A stretch of DNA of 64,000 bases from Caballeronia sp. NK8. Lineage in GTDB: Bacteria; Pseudomonadota; Gammaproteobacteria; Burkholderiales; Burkholderiaceae. Every line of letters begins with the position of its first letter. Position 1 is the stretch's first letter. Shown here piece by piece: positions 26,574 to 33,982 of the stretch. Under the pieces are notes generated by a model. That model saw nothing but the letters and a program-made list of their open reading frames with translations. It had not been told where the DNA came from and searched no databases. Location: positions 1 to 64,000 of the forward strand of contig NZ_AP024323.1 in NCBI RefSeq assembly GCF_018408855.1, in the 5' to 3' direction. The translations under genes and the position numbers were made by a program.

Positions 26574-26599
26574 GCGCATGCCGCGGTTGAGGCATGCGC
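26574..26599. terminator. Hairpin between convergent choX and hcp
   Basis: A perfect 9-bp stem (GCGCATGCC / GGCATGCGC) with an 8-base loop lies 15 bp after the choX stop and just outside the hcp stop. A T-rich stretch follows 40 bases later. It probably terminates one or both converging transcripts. Confidence 0.55.
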
Positions 26600-26607
26600 G
26601 CCTCGCG

Positions 26608-27084
26608 CTACGCGGCGCGGTTTTGTTTTACATCGATCTCCACGGTCACTGCGCCCGCGTTTCCTCCTTGCGCGTTTTGCACGAAGTATTCCTCTTTCAT
26701 GCTCGCGAAGGAAAGACCGACGGTTTCAATGGCGTGGGCACCGTCGACGGAAGGCCAAACCTTGGTGATGATCACATCCTTCATTGTGATTCGGAAATAC
26801 ACGAATGGCGTGCCGCCCGCCTTGCGCATGGTTAGCGTCGCTTCGGGAATGTGCTTTCCGGTCTGGCAATACTTTGCGAGATTAGGGGACGCGCGGTCGA
26901 GGTCGTGCCGGAACAACAGATCGGAAACGGAAGCCTTTCCCGCGCCGCCTCCCGATCCTGAATGAATGTTCGACGTTTGCTCGATCACATGTTCCCAGTG
27001 GAATGCCTGGATTGCCTTTGGAAACTGGGCGTCCTGGGATTCACCGTCGATTCCCTGGATATGAACGAAAATATCGGAGGTCAT
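26608..27084 (-). CDS. hcp: Hcp-family type VI secretion tube protein
   Basis: 158 residues. The Hcp signature is at the N-terminus (IFVHIQGIDGESQDAQFPKA, AFHWEH), and the beta-barrel part carries VSDLLFRHDLDRASPNLAKY and the C-terminal VQNAQGGNAGAVTVEIDVK. Hcp forms the hexameric tube of the type VI machine and carries effectors in its lumen. No other structural type VI genes lie in the window. It is the third gene of a minus-strand cassette with a toxin-like gene and a membrane gene, 15 bp after the latter. GC content is visibly lower than in the flanking genes. Confidence 0.88.
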   Translation of the reverse strand: MTSDIFVHIQGIDGESQDAQFPKAIQAFHWEHVIEQTSNIHSGSGGGAGKASVSDLLFRHDLDRASPNLAKYCQTGKHIPEATLTMRKAGGTPFVYFRITMKDVIITKVWPSVDGAHAIETVGLSFASMKEEYFVQNAQGGNAGAVTVEIDVKQNRAA

Positions 27085-27099
27085 AAAAAACTTGAATTG

Positions 27100-27627
27100 T
27101 TATGAATTTTCGGAGTTCCGGCGCACGAATGCGTGGATCCGAAAGATTGCTAGCAGCAGCACCAAAGCCGCCGCGAACAGCGCGAACCAGCAAGCCAATA
27201 GCAGGCCGGACAAATAAAGGATTTCAAAATCGTCCGGCTCCAGGCTTCGTGGTGCCGGCGAGATCAGGGTGTCCTCGATCCAACTGGACATCACGTAGGC
27301 GCCGTAGAAGGAAATGACGGTGAGAGCAACATTTAGAAAAGCGCTCTGAGTGAAGCGGCGCGTGAGGCCTGAAAATGCGCGTGTGGCGAGCGCGGCAAGG
27401 ATCAATCCCGTAAGTAGAGTGCCGAGAATACTTACATCGACGATGTCTTCAGGTCCTGGATCGCTCCATCCGAAAACCGCCAGCACAGCGCGTATCGACA
27501 CCTGCATCCAGAGAGGCATCATGCCTGAATTGCTGAGGATGAAGCGGGTAATGGCGAAACCAAGAATCAATGACACGAAGGCCACCAATATGGCGCGCAT
27601 TGCTTTCAGTATCGCTATCCGGGTCAT
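27100..27627 (-). CDS. Polytopic membrane protein, probable immunity protein of the toxin upstream
   Basis: 175 residues with four hydrophobic segments at about 11-31, 64-83, 96-116 and 135-162, short loops and a basic C-terminal tail. No family is recognised. Its start codon overlaps the stop of the L,D-transpeptidase-like gene (ATGA), and Hcp follows 15 bp later. In type VI cassettes the gene coupled to the toxin is usually its immunity protein, and a membrane protein fits a toxin acting in the periplasm. The immunity role is inference from position. Confidence 0.6.
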   Translation of the reverse strand: MTRIAILKAMRAILVAFVSLILGFAITRFILSNSGMMPLWMQVSIRAVLAVFGWSDPGPEDIVDVSILGTLLTGLILAALATRAFSGLTRRFTQSAFLNVALTVISFYGAYVMSSWIEDTLISPAPRSLEPDDFEILYLSGLLLACWFALFAAALVLLLAIFRIHAFVRRNSENS

Positions 27628-28103
27628 TTCACTTCAACCGTGCCGTATGCCTTCAGCGTAGAACCCGGGACGGGCAGCACTGGTGGCGATCGCCGTATAT
27701 AGCGCTGAAGCAATTCGAACTCGGCGGGGTTGACGAGCGTAATGCATCCTTCGCTCACTGCACGGCTACCTTCCGGATGAATGCGAAAGTGGCTTCGAAT
27801 CACCCCGTTTATTTTGGTCGAATCCCCGGTTCTTGGATTCCACAGCGTGAACCACTTTGTTCTGTCTGTAGAACCCGCGATAGGGGCAAGACGGTCGCGG
27901 ATATCTCCAAGCATCCCACCCGACTGACGGTCAACGATGTAGTAGGTACCCGGTGGAATCGGCCCAATGTCTTTCGTGGCGACCTCGGCAGGGTTGTCGC
28001 GACCTCGCATCTGCCCGGAAAACGCCTCGACCGTGCCGTAGCCCGAACACGCGAGCGTCGACGTTTGTTTGTTGTTGAGTGTGAATGTGCAGCGTACCGC
28101 CAT
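27624..28103 (-). CDS. Tlde1-like (DUF2778) L,D-transpeptidase-fold effector
   Basis: 159 residues without a signal peptide. The L,D-transpeptidase-type active site is visible: His109 in RIHPEGSRA and Cys120 in SEGCITL, preceded by GPIPPGTYYIVDR and WFTLWNPRTGD. DUF2778 proteins include Salmonella Tlde1, a type VI effector that cleaves and exchanges D-amino acids in target peptidoglycan (from memory). Lack of a secretion signal together with a coupled membrane gene and hcp fits a type VI cargo toxin. Composition is less GC-rich than flanking genes, suggesting transfer. Confidence 0.78.
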   Translation of the reverse strand: MAVRCTFTLNNKQTSTLACSGYGTVEAFSGQMRGRDNPAEVATKDIGPIPPGTYYIVDRQSGGMLGDIRDRLAPIAGSTDRTKWFTLWNPRTGDSTKINGVIRSHFRIHPEGSRAVSEGCITLVNPAEFELLQRYIRRSPPVLPVPGSTLKAYGTVEVK

Positions 28104-28257
28104 GCGCCAGATCCTCGAATGCTTCAGAAATTCAAGGACTCCAATCTAACGCGTGCACGTCATGCAATGGACCAATTTTTGTAAATCAATAATGCCGCCG
28201 GTCAGCGGATTGCCAGACGACGCAACTATCTGCATCGTCCGGCAGAGAGATATCAAC

Positions 28258-29025
28258 TTAACTCCTATAATCCGTCCTCCCACTCACCTCGATCATCCTC
28301 AACGCCGCCTCCCACTGCAGCGCCATAATCCCATCCGCCTCATCCCGTCGATATTGCTCCGCCGTCAACTCACAAACCTTCTGCGACGGCAAATTCAATT
28401 CTCCATTCCCCGCCAGCGCCCGAATCTGAATCTCACAGGCGCGCTCAAGAAAATACATTTCCTGAAACGCCTCAGGAATCGACTTTCCGCAAGTCAGCAA
28501 TCCATGATTCTTCAAAATCATCGCGTTATGCGCGCCGAGATCATTCACGAGCCTATCCCGCTCCGCGAGATCCAGCGCGATCCCCTCGTAATCGTGATAC
28601 GCGAGATGCCCGTAATACTTCAGCGCATGCTGGCTGATCGGCAAAAGCCCCTGCTTCTGCGCCGACACCGCCGCGCCCGCCGCCGTGTGCGTATGCGCGA
28701 CGCACAGCACATCGGGGCGCGCCATGTGAACGGCCGAATGAATCGTGAAGCCCGCCGGATTCACGCGATACCGCTCCGGATCATCGCCCGCGCCCGCTTC
28801 TACCGGACGTCCCTCATGATCGATACGCACCAGATCCGACGCCCGCATCTCGTCGAACAGCACGCCATAGCGGTTGATCAGAAAGTGATGGTCGGAGCCC
28901 GGCACGCGCGCGCTGATATGCGTGAAGATCATGTCGGTCCAGCGAAAGTATCCGATCACGCGATAAAGCGCCGCGAGATCGCAACGCATCTTCCATTCTT
29001 CCTGCGAATATCCGTGAGTCTGCAT
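28258..29025 (-). CDS. Class II aldolase/adducin-family protein
   Basis: 255 residues. The metal-binding site of class II aldolases is present (CVAHTHTAAGAAVSAQ with paired His, and LKNHGLLTCG with the third His). The N-terminal part is FRWTDMIFTHISARVPG. Relatives are L-fuculose-phosphate or ribulose-phosphate aldolases and epimerases as well as decarboxylases, so the substrate cannot be given. A strong AGGAGG precedes the start. The GlxA-like regulator gene (29080-30168), also on the minus strand, ends 54 bp upstream of its start and may control it. Confidence 0.85.
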   Translation of the reverse strand: MQTHGYSQEEWKMRCDLAALYRVIGYFRWTDMIFTHISARVPGSDHHFLINRYGVLFDEMRASDLVRIDHEGRPVEAGAGDDPERYRVNPAGFTIHSAVHMARPDVLCVAHTHTAAGAAVSAQKQGLLPISQHALKYYGHLAYHDYEGIALDLAERDRLVNDLGAHNAMILKNHGLLTCGKSIPEAFQEMYFLERACEIQIRALAGNGELNLPSQKVCELTAEQYRRDEADGIMALQWEAALRMIEVSGRTDYRS

Positions 29026-29079
29026 GCCGTTCCTCCTGGGTTTGACGAGCCGCGCAACGCGTGACCGAAAGGAAGCCGT

Positions 29080-30168
29080 CTAGATTGCCTGCGCGCGGCC
29101 CGGAAAAACTTCGTCGTAATCCATTGCCTGATTCGCTTCCTGCGTATCCTGCGCGCCGCCCTGCTCGCGATACATCATCGGCGGCACACCGAACTGCTTG
29201 CGGAACTCGCGGCCGAGATGCGAGGCATCGGAGAAACCGCAACTCGACGCGATATCGGCGACGGTCTTGTCCGAACTCGTCAGCAGCCATGCGGCCGTGC
29301 GCAGCCGCACCTGCTTCGCGTAAGCCTGCGGCGCCTTGCCGGTCTCGGCCTTGAAGAGGCGCTCCAGTTGCCGTGTCGACAAATCGAGCTTGTGCGCGAG
29401 TTCATCGAGCGTAAGCGAACGCCCGACGTGCTGCTCCATCAGCAGGATCGCACGTTTCACTTTCGGATGCGTCGCGGGCGCGAGGCCCGGCGGATGCGGC
29501 TGCGGTGCGTTGCCTTTCTGCATGTCGTCGACGAGCAGGATGCGCAGCGCCTTTTGCACCGTCGCCGTCTCGAAGTGACGCAGAAGAATCGCGGCGGCGA
29601 CATCGATCGACGCGCGCCCGCCCGAACACGTGATCCGCCTTCTGTCGATGACGAAGAGCCGGTCCGCGACGAGCGCACGTTCATCGGCATGCGGAAAACG
29701 CTCGACGAAATCCCAGTAGTGAAACCAGCTCACGCAGATGCGATGTCCTTCGAGCACGCCCGCGCGCATCAGCGAAAACACGCCCGTGCACATGCCGACG
29801 AGCGTCGCATTCGATGCGGCAGCGCGGCGGATGAACTGCAGCGTCGCCTCGCTCGTGGCGGGACCGGAATGCAGCAGGCCGCCGACTACCACGACGTAGT
29901 CGAACGGCTCGGCCTGATCGTAGGTTTCCCACGGCGTGATCTGGATGCCGCAACTCGCGCGCACCGGCGCGAGCGTCTCGCCGATCACGCTCCACGAGCA
30001 ACGCACCGGGCGGCTGAAATCGCCTTCGTCGGCGGACAGGCGCAACAGGTCGACGAAACCGGCGAACGCAGTCAGCGTGAAGTTCGGCAACAGAATGATG
30101 CCGAAGCGGATACGTGATTTCGATTGACCGTCGATGGAAGACGGCGGAAGGGACTCGGCGGCGTTCAT
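29080..30168 (-). CDS. GlxA-family AraC-type regulator
   Basis: 362 residues. A DJ-1/PfpI-like N-terminal domain (FGIILLPNFTLTAFAGFVDL, LVGMCTGVFSLMRAGV) precedes an AraC DNA-binding domain (LTLDELAHKLDLSTRQLERLF; VADIASSCGFSDASHLGREFR). It is the second of three such regulators in the window. It is upstream of, and in line with, the class II aldolase gene. An in-frame ATG at 30210 would add 14 residues; neither start has a clear ribosome-binding site. The C-terminal tail of about 25 residues is acidic and not conserved in pattern. Confidence 0.85.
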   Translation of the reverse strand: MNAAESLPPSSIDGQSKSRIRFGIILLPNFTLTAFAGFVDLLRLSADEGDFSRPVRCSWSVIGETLAPVRASCGIQITPWETYDQAEPFDYVVVVGGLLHSGPATSEATLQFIRRAAASNATLVGMCTGVFSLMRAGVLEGHRICVSWFHYWDFVERFPHADERALVADRLFVIDRRRITCSGGRASIDVAAAILLRHFETATVQKALRILLVDDMQKGNAPQPHPPGLAPATHPKVKRAILLMEQHVGRSLTLDELAHKLDLSTRQLERLFKAETGKAPQAYAKQVRLRTAAWLLTSSDKTVADIASSCGFSDASHLGREFRKQFGVPPMMYREQGGAQDTQEANQAMDYDEVFPGRAQAI

Positions 30169-30309
30169 GCGGGCGACATGCGGCTGGATGTTATCCGTCG
30201 AGCATAACACCCGGCTGCAAGCCTCGGGCGCGCGTCAGAAAGAACGCGGCCAGCGTCGCGTGACGCCGGCCGCATGAACGAGAAAAGCGGGAAAGGGGAA
30301 AGGCGTGCT

Positions 30310-30624
30310 TCAGCCGCCGAGCACGGCGAACGCCCAGGCGAAGACGCCGCCGATCAGCGCGCCGGTCGCGCGGCCGAGCACGCTCGCGATGGTGTAATCG
30401 CCCCAGCGCTGCTCGACTTCGGCCTTCAACACGCCGAAGTAGCGCAGCACGGGATCGATCGAGCAGAGCAGCGCCAGCGCCGCCCAGACGGGCGCCTGAC
30501 GCGTGAGCACGCGATCGACGGCGAGGAGATCGATAACCTGGAGCGTGCCGACGACAGCCGCGCCGACGAGAAAAGCGAGGACCCAGGATTTGAAGAACTG
30601 GTCGGGTAAGGCGTGAGTTTCCAT
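30310..30624 (-). CDS. Small hypothetical membrane protein
   Basis: 104 residues with two to three hydrophobic segments (WVLAFLVGAAVVGTLQVIDL, PVWAALALLCSIDPVL, and ATGALIGGVFAWAFAVLGG at the C-terminus). No family recognised. The start METHALPDQFF is chosen because upstream in-frame residues look non-protein-like. Codon use is that of the neighbours. No partner gene is apparent. Confidence 0.55.
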   Translation of the reverse strand: METHALPDQFFKSWVLAFLVGAAVVGTLQVIDLLAVDRVLTRQAPVWAALALLCSIDPVLRYFGVLKAEVEQRWGDYTIASVLGRATGALIGGVFAWAFAVLGG

Positions 30625-30981
30625 CGATGCAAACTGGAGAAACGGGACAGGGTGGAAAGCGCACCGGAGCCTGCTGGCACGGCGCAACGGAGAACCTAGG
30701 GAATATACCGAGGCACGTTCTTCCAGCACCTCGGACCAGTCTCAAAAACAGGGAAAGTGCAACGAAGATGCGCAAAAACGCGCCGCGCGCGAAACGCTCT
30801 GTTAGGCCTCGATTTGCGTGGGCGCGCGGGTATTCCCGCGAAAAAACCTCGCCCTGCGCGACGCGAACGGAACACTGACGTCGCGATCCCATTTCGATGG
30901 CGGTTTTGTTCTATCGAGTCCTTGCAGGGTTTGGTGCAATGAGAGCCATACCGAAACCGCGCCAAAACCAGGGACTCGCCC
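30625..30981. other. 357-bp gap upstream of sdaA with two hairpins
   Basis: No gene is supported here. It holds an imperfect hairpin with a 6-bp stem CCGAGG/CCTCGG (30708-30734) and a second with CGCGGG-TATT-CCCGCG (30825-30840). It should also hold the promoters of the small membrane protein gene and of the sdaA-sox operon. I looked for glycine-riboswitch sequence blocks and did not find them. Confidence 0.5.
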
Positions 30982-32376
30982 ATGAATGTCAGCGTCTTCG
31001 ATCTGTTCAAGATCGGCATCGGACCCTCCAGCTCGCATACCGTCGGGCCGATGATCGCGGCGTGCCGTTTCGCGTCGCATGTCGAGGACGCCAATCTGCT
31101 CGCCTTCGTCACGCGCGTGCGCGCCGAACTGTTCGGCTCGCTCGGCGCGACCGGCAAGGGCCACGGCACCGACAAGGCCGTGCTGCTCGGCCTCGAAGGC
31201 AATCTGCCCGATCTCATCGATCCCGACATGATCGCGCCGCGCCTCGCCGAAATCCGCGCGACGAAGCGCCTCAAGCTGCTCGGCAAACACGATGTCGTGT
31301 TCGAGGAGCGCGAGCACATCGGCTTCTATCGCAAGCTGATGCCGGGCGCGCCGGGATCGAGCATCGTGCATCCGAACGGCATGCGCTTTCAGGCATTCGA
31401 CGAGAACGGCCAGTTGCTCGTCGAGAAAGAGTATTACTCGGTCGGCGGCGGCTTCGTCGTGAATCGCGAGGGCGATCGCGTGAACGGCTTGCGGGCGAGC
31501 AACCCGGTGCCGCATCCGTTTCGCACCGGCGACGATCTGATGCGCGTCTGCCAGGAGACAGGGCTGTCTATCGCCGACGTCACCATGCAGAACGAATGCG
31601 CAAATCGCACCGAAGCCGAGGTGCGCGAAGGCCTGCTCGCGGTGTGGCGCGTAATGGCCGCGTGCGTCGAGCGCGGCTGCAAGGAACGCGGCGAATTGCC
31701 TGGCCCGATGCACGTGAAGCGCCGCGCCGCCGATCTGAATGCTTCGTTGCGCTCGCGCTCCGAAGAGTCGCTGCGCGATCCCTTGTCGATGCTCGACTGG
31801 GTCAATCTCTACGCGATGGCCGTCAACGAAGAAAACGCCTCGGGCGGCCGCGTCGTCACCGCGCCGACCAACGGTGCCGCCGGCGTGATTCCCGCCGTGC
31901 TGCACTACTACGTGAAGTTCATGCATGGCTCGAACGACGAAGGCATCGTGCGCTTCCTGCTGACGGCTGCGGCCATCGGCATCATCTACAAGGAAACGGC
32001 TTCGATCTCCGGCGCGGAAGTGGGCTGCCAGGGCGAAGTGGGCGTCGCGTGCTCGATGGCTGCCGCCGCGCTCGCCGCCGTGATGGGCGGCACGCCCGCG
32101 CAAGTGGAAAACGCCGCCGAGATCGGCATGGAGCACAACCTCGGCATGACCTGCGACCCCGTCGGCGGGCTGGTGCAGATTCCGTGCATCGAGCGCAACG
32201 CGATGGGCGCGATCAAGGCGCTCAACGCCGCGCGAATGGCGATGAAGGGCGACGGCAAGCATTACGTGTCGCTCGATTCGGTCATCAAGACGATGCGCGA
32301 AACCGGCGCCGATATGAAGACGAAATACAAGGAGACGTCGCGCGGTGGTCTCGCCGTCAACGTCATCGAATGCTGA
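30982..32376 (+). CDS. sdaA: L-serine ammonia-lyase (serine deaminase)
   Basis: 464 residues, full length for the single-chain iron-sulfur type. The N-terminal beta domain begins [20 protein letters not shown]. The alpha domain has [29 protein letters not shown] and [19 protein letters not shown], which supply the cysteines for the [4Fe-4S] cluster. It converts L-serine to pyruvate and ammonia. It starts the sarcosine oxidase operon, so it would finish glycine betaine breakdown after glycine is turned into serine by a hydroxymethyltransferase not found here. Confidence 0.93.
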   Translation: MNVSVFDLFKIGIGPSSSHTVGPMIAACRFASHVEDANLLAFVTRVRAELFGSLGATGKGHGTDKAVLLGLEGNLPDLIDPDMIAPRLAEIRATKRLKLLGKHDVVFEEREHIGFYRKLMPGAPGSSIVHPNGMRFQAFDENGQLLVEKEYYSVGGGFVVNREGDRVNGLRASNPVPHPFRTGDDLMRVCQETGLSIADVTMQNECANRTEAEVREGLLAVWRVMAACVERGCKERGELPGPMHVKRRAADLNASLRSRSEESLRDPLSMLDWVNLYAMAVNEENASGGRVVTAPTNGAAGVIPAVLHYYVKFMHGSNDEGIVRFLLTAAAIGIIYKETASISGAEVGCQGEVGVACSMAAAALAAVMGGTPAQVENAAEIGMEHNLGMTCDPVGGLVQIPCIERNAMGAIKALNAARMAMKGDGKHYVSLDSVIKTMRETGADMKTKYKETSRGGLAVNVIEC

Positions 32377-32416
32377 ACTGCCCAAACGCATAAACCCCGC
32401 ACCATAGGAAACACCC

Positions 32417-33661
32417 ATGAGCCGCTACTCGATATTCAGCCTGCTGCGCAACGGCATGTCGTATCACGAGAACTGGGAGCGCCAATGGCGCAGCCCCGAG
32501 CCGAAGCGCGAATACGACGTGGTGATCGTCGGCGGCGGCGGTCATGGTCTCGCGACCGCGTATTACCTCGCGAAGGAGCACGGCATCACCAATGTCGCAA
32601 TTCTGGAGAAGGGCTGGATCGGCGGCGGCAACACCGCGCGCAACACGACCATCGTGCGCTCGAACTATCTGTGGGACGAATCGGCCGCGCTGTACGAAAA
32701 GGCGATGAAGCTGTGGGAAGGTCTCTCGCAGGACCTCAACTACAACGTGATGTTCAGCCAGCGCGGCGTGATGAATCTCGCGCACACGCTGCAGGATGTG
32801 CGCGACACGGAACGCCGCGTGAACGCGAACCGCCTGAACGGCGTCGATGCCGAGTTCCTCACGCCGCAGCAGATCAAGGAAATCGAGCCGACCATCAATC
32901 TGAACAGCCGCTATCCGGTGCTGGGCGCGTCGATTCAGCGTCGCGGCGGCGTGGCGCGTCACGATGCGGTGGCGTGGGGCTTTGCGCGCGGCGCGGATCG
33001 CGCGGGCGTCGACATCATCCAGAACTGCCAGGTAGTGGGCATTCGCCGCGACGGCAATCAGGTGACGGGCGTCGATACGACCAAGGGCTTCATCAAGGCG
33101 AAGAAGGTCGCAGTCGTCGCCGCAGGCAACACGACCACGCTCGCCGACATGGCCGGCGTGCGCCTGCCGCTCGAAAGCCATCCGCTGCAGGCGCTCGTGT
33201 CCGAGCCGATCAAGCCGGTGGTGAACACGGTCGTGATGTCGAACGCGGTGCACGCGTACATCAGCCAGTCCGACAAGGGCGATCTCGTGATCGGCGCAGG
33301 CGTCGATCAGTACGCGGGCTTCGGTCAGCGCGGCAGCTTTCACATCATCGAAGGCACGCTGGAAGCGATCGTCGAAATGTTCCCGGTGTTCTCGCGCGTG
33401 CGCATGAATCGCCAGTGGGGCGGCATCGTCGATGTGTCGCCGGATGCGTGCCCGATCATCTCCAAGACCGACGTGAAGGGCCTCTACTTCAACTGCGGCT
33501 GGGGCACGGGCGGCTTCAAGGCGACGCCGGGCTCGGGCTGGGCGTATGCCCACACGATCGCGAAGGACGAGCCGCATGCATTGAACGCGCCATTCTCGCT
33601 GGATCGCTTCTATACCGGTCATCTGATCGACGAACACGGCGCGGCTGCCGTGGCTCACTAA
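32417..33661 (+). CDS. soxB: Heterotetrameric sarcosine oxidase, beta subunit
   Basis: 414 residues. The FAD-binding motif is [20 protein letters not shown], followed by IAILEKGW-type strand 2 and [18 protein letters not shown]. The beta subunit carries FAD and a covalent FMN and demethylates sarcosine. Length equals that of characterised SoxB. It lies 40 bp after sdaA and 21 bp before soxD. Confidence 0.95.
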   Translation: MSRYSIFSLLRNGMSYHENWERQWRSPEPKREYDVVIVGGGGHGLATAYYLAKEHGITNVAILEKGWIGGGNTARNTTIVRSNYLWDESAALYEKAMKLWEGLSQDLNYNVMFSQRGVMNLAHTLQDVRDTERRVNANRLNGVDAEFLTPQQIKEIEPTINLNSRYPVLGASIQRRGGVARHDAVAWGFARGADRAGVDIIQNCQVVGIRRDGNQVTGVDTTKGFIKAKKVAVVAAGNTTTLADMAGVRLPLESHPLQALVSEPIKPVVNTVVMSNAVHAYISQSDKGDLVIGAGVDQYAGFGQRGSFHIIEGTLEAIVEMFPVFSRVRMNRQWGGIVDVSPDACPIISKTDVKGLYFNCGWGTGGFKATPGSGWAYAHTIAKDEPHALNAPFSLDRFYTGHLIDEHGAAAVAH

Positions 33662-33682
33662 CCGCATCGAGGAAAAAGAAAC

Positions 33683-33982
33683 ATGTTGCTGATCGAATGC
33701 CCCTGGTGCGGGCCGCGCGCCGAAACCGAATTCTCCTGCGGCGGCGAAGCGGATATCGCGCGCCCGCTCGACACCGAAAAACTCACCGACCGCGAATGGG
33801 GCGACTACCTCTTCATGCGCAAGAACCCGCGCGGCGTGCATCACGAGCAATGGAACCATGCGCAAGGCTGCCGCCGCTGGTTCAAGGTGCAGCGCGACAC
33901 CGTCAGTTATGAAATCCAGGGCTACGAGACGTTCGACCGTCCGTTGGCTGTCATGTCCGACAACGGAGGCACGTCGAAATGA
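33683..33982 (+). CDS. soxD: Sarcosine oxidase, delta subunit
   Basis: 99 residues. The zinc-ligand pattern is at the start (CPWCGPRAETEFSCGGEA), then NPRGVHHEQWNHAQGCRRWF, as in SoxD. It is the small structural zinc subunit. The stop overlaps the soxA start (ATGA). Confidence 0.95.
   Translation: MLLIECPWCGPRAETEFSCGGEADIARPLDTEKLTDREWGDYLFMRKNPRGVHHEQWNHAQGCRRWFKVQRDTVSYEIQGYETFDRPLAVMSDNGGTSK

Noticed and set aside
30625..30981. Glycine riboswitch upstream of sdaA
   Set aside because: Position would make sense, but the conserved aptamer sequence blocks were not found; only unrelated hairpins are present.
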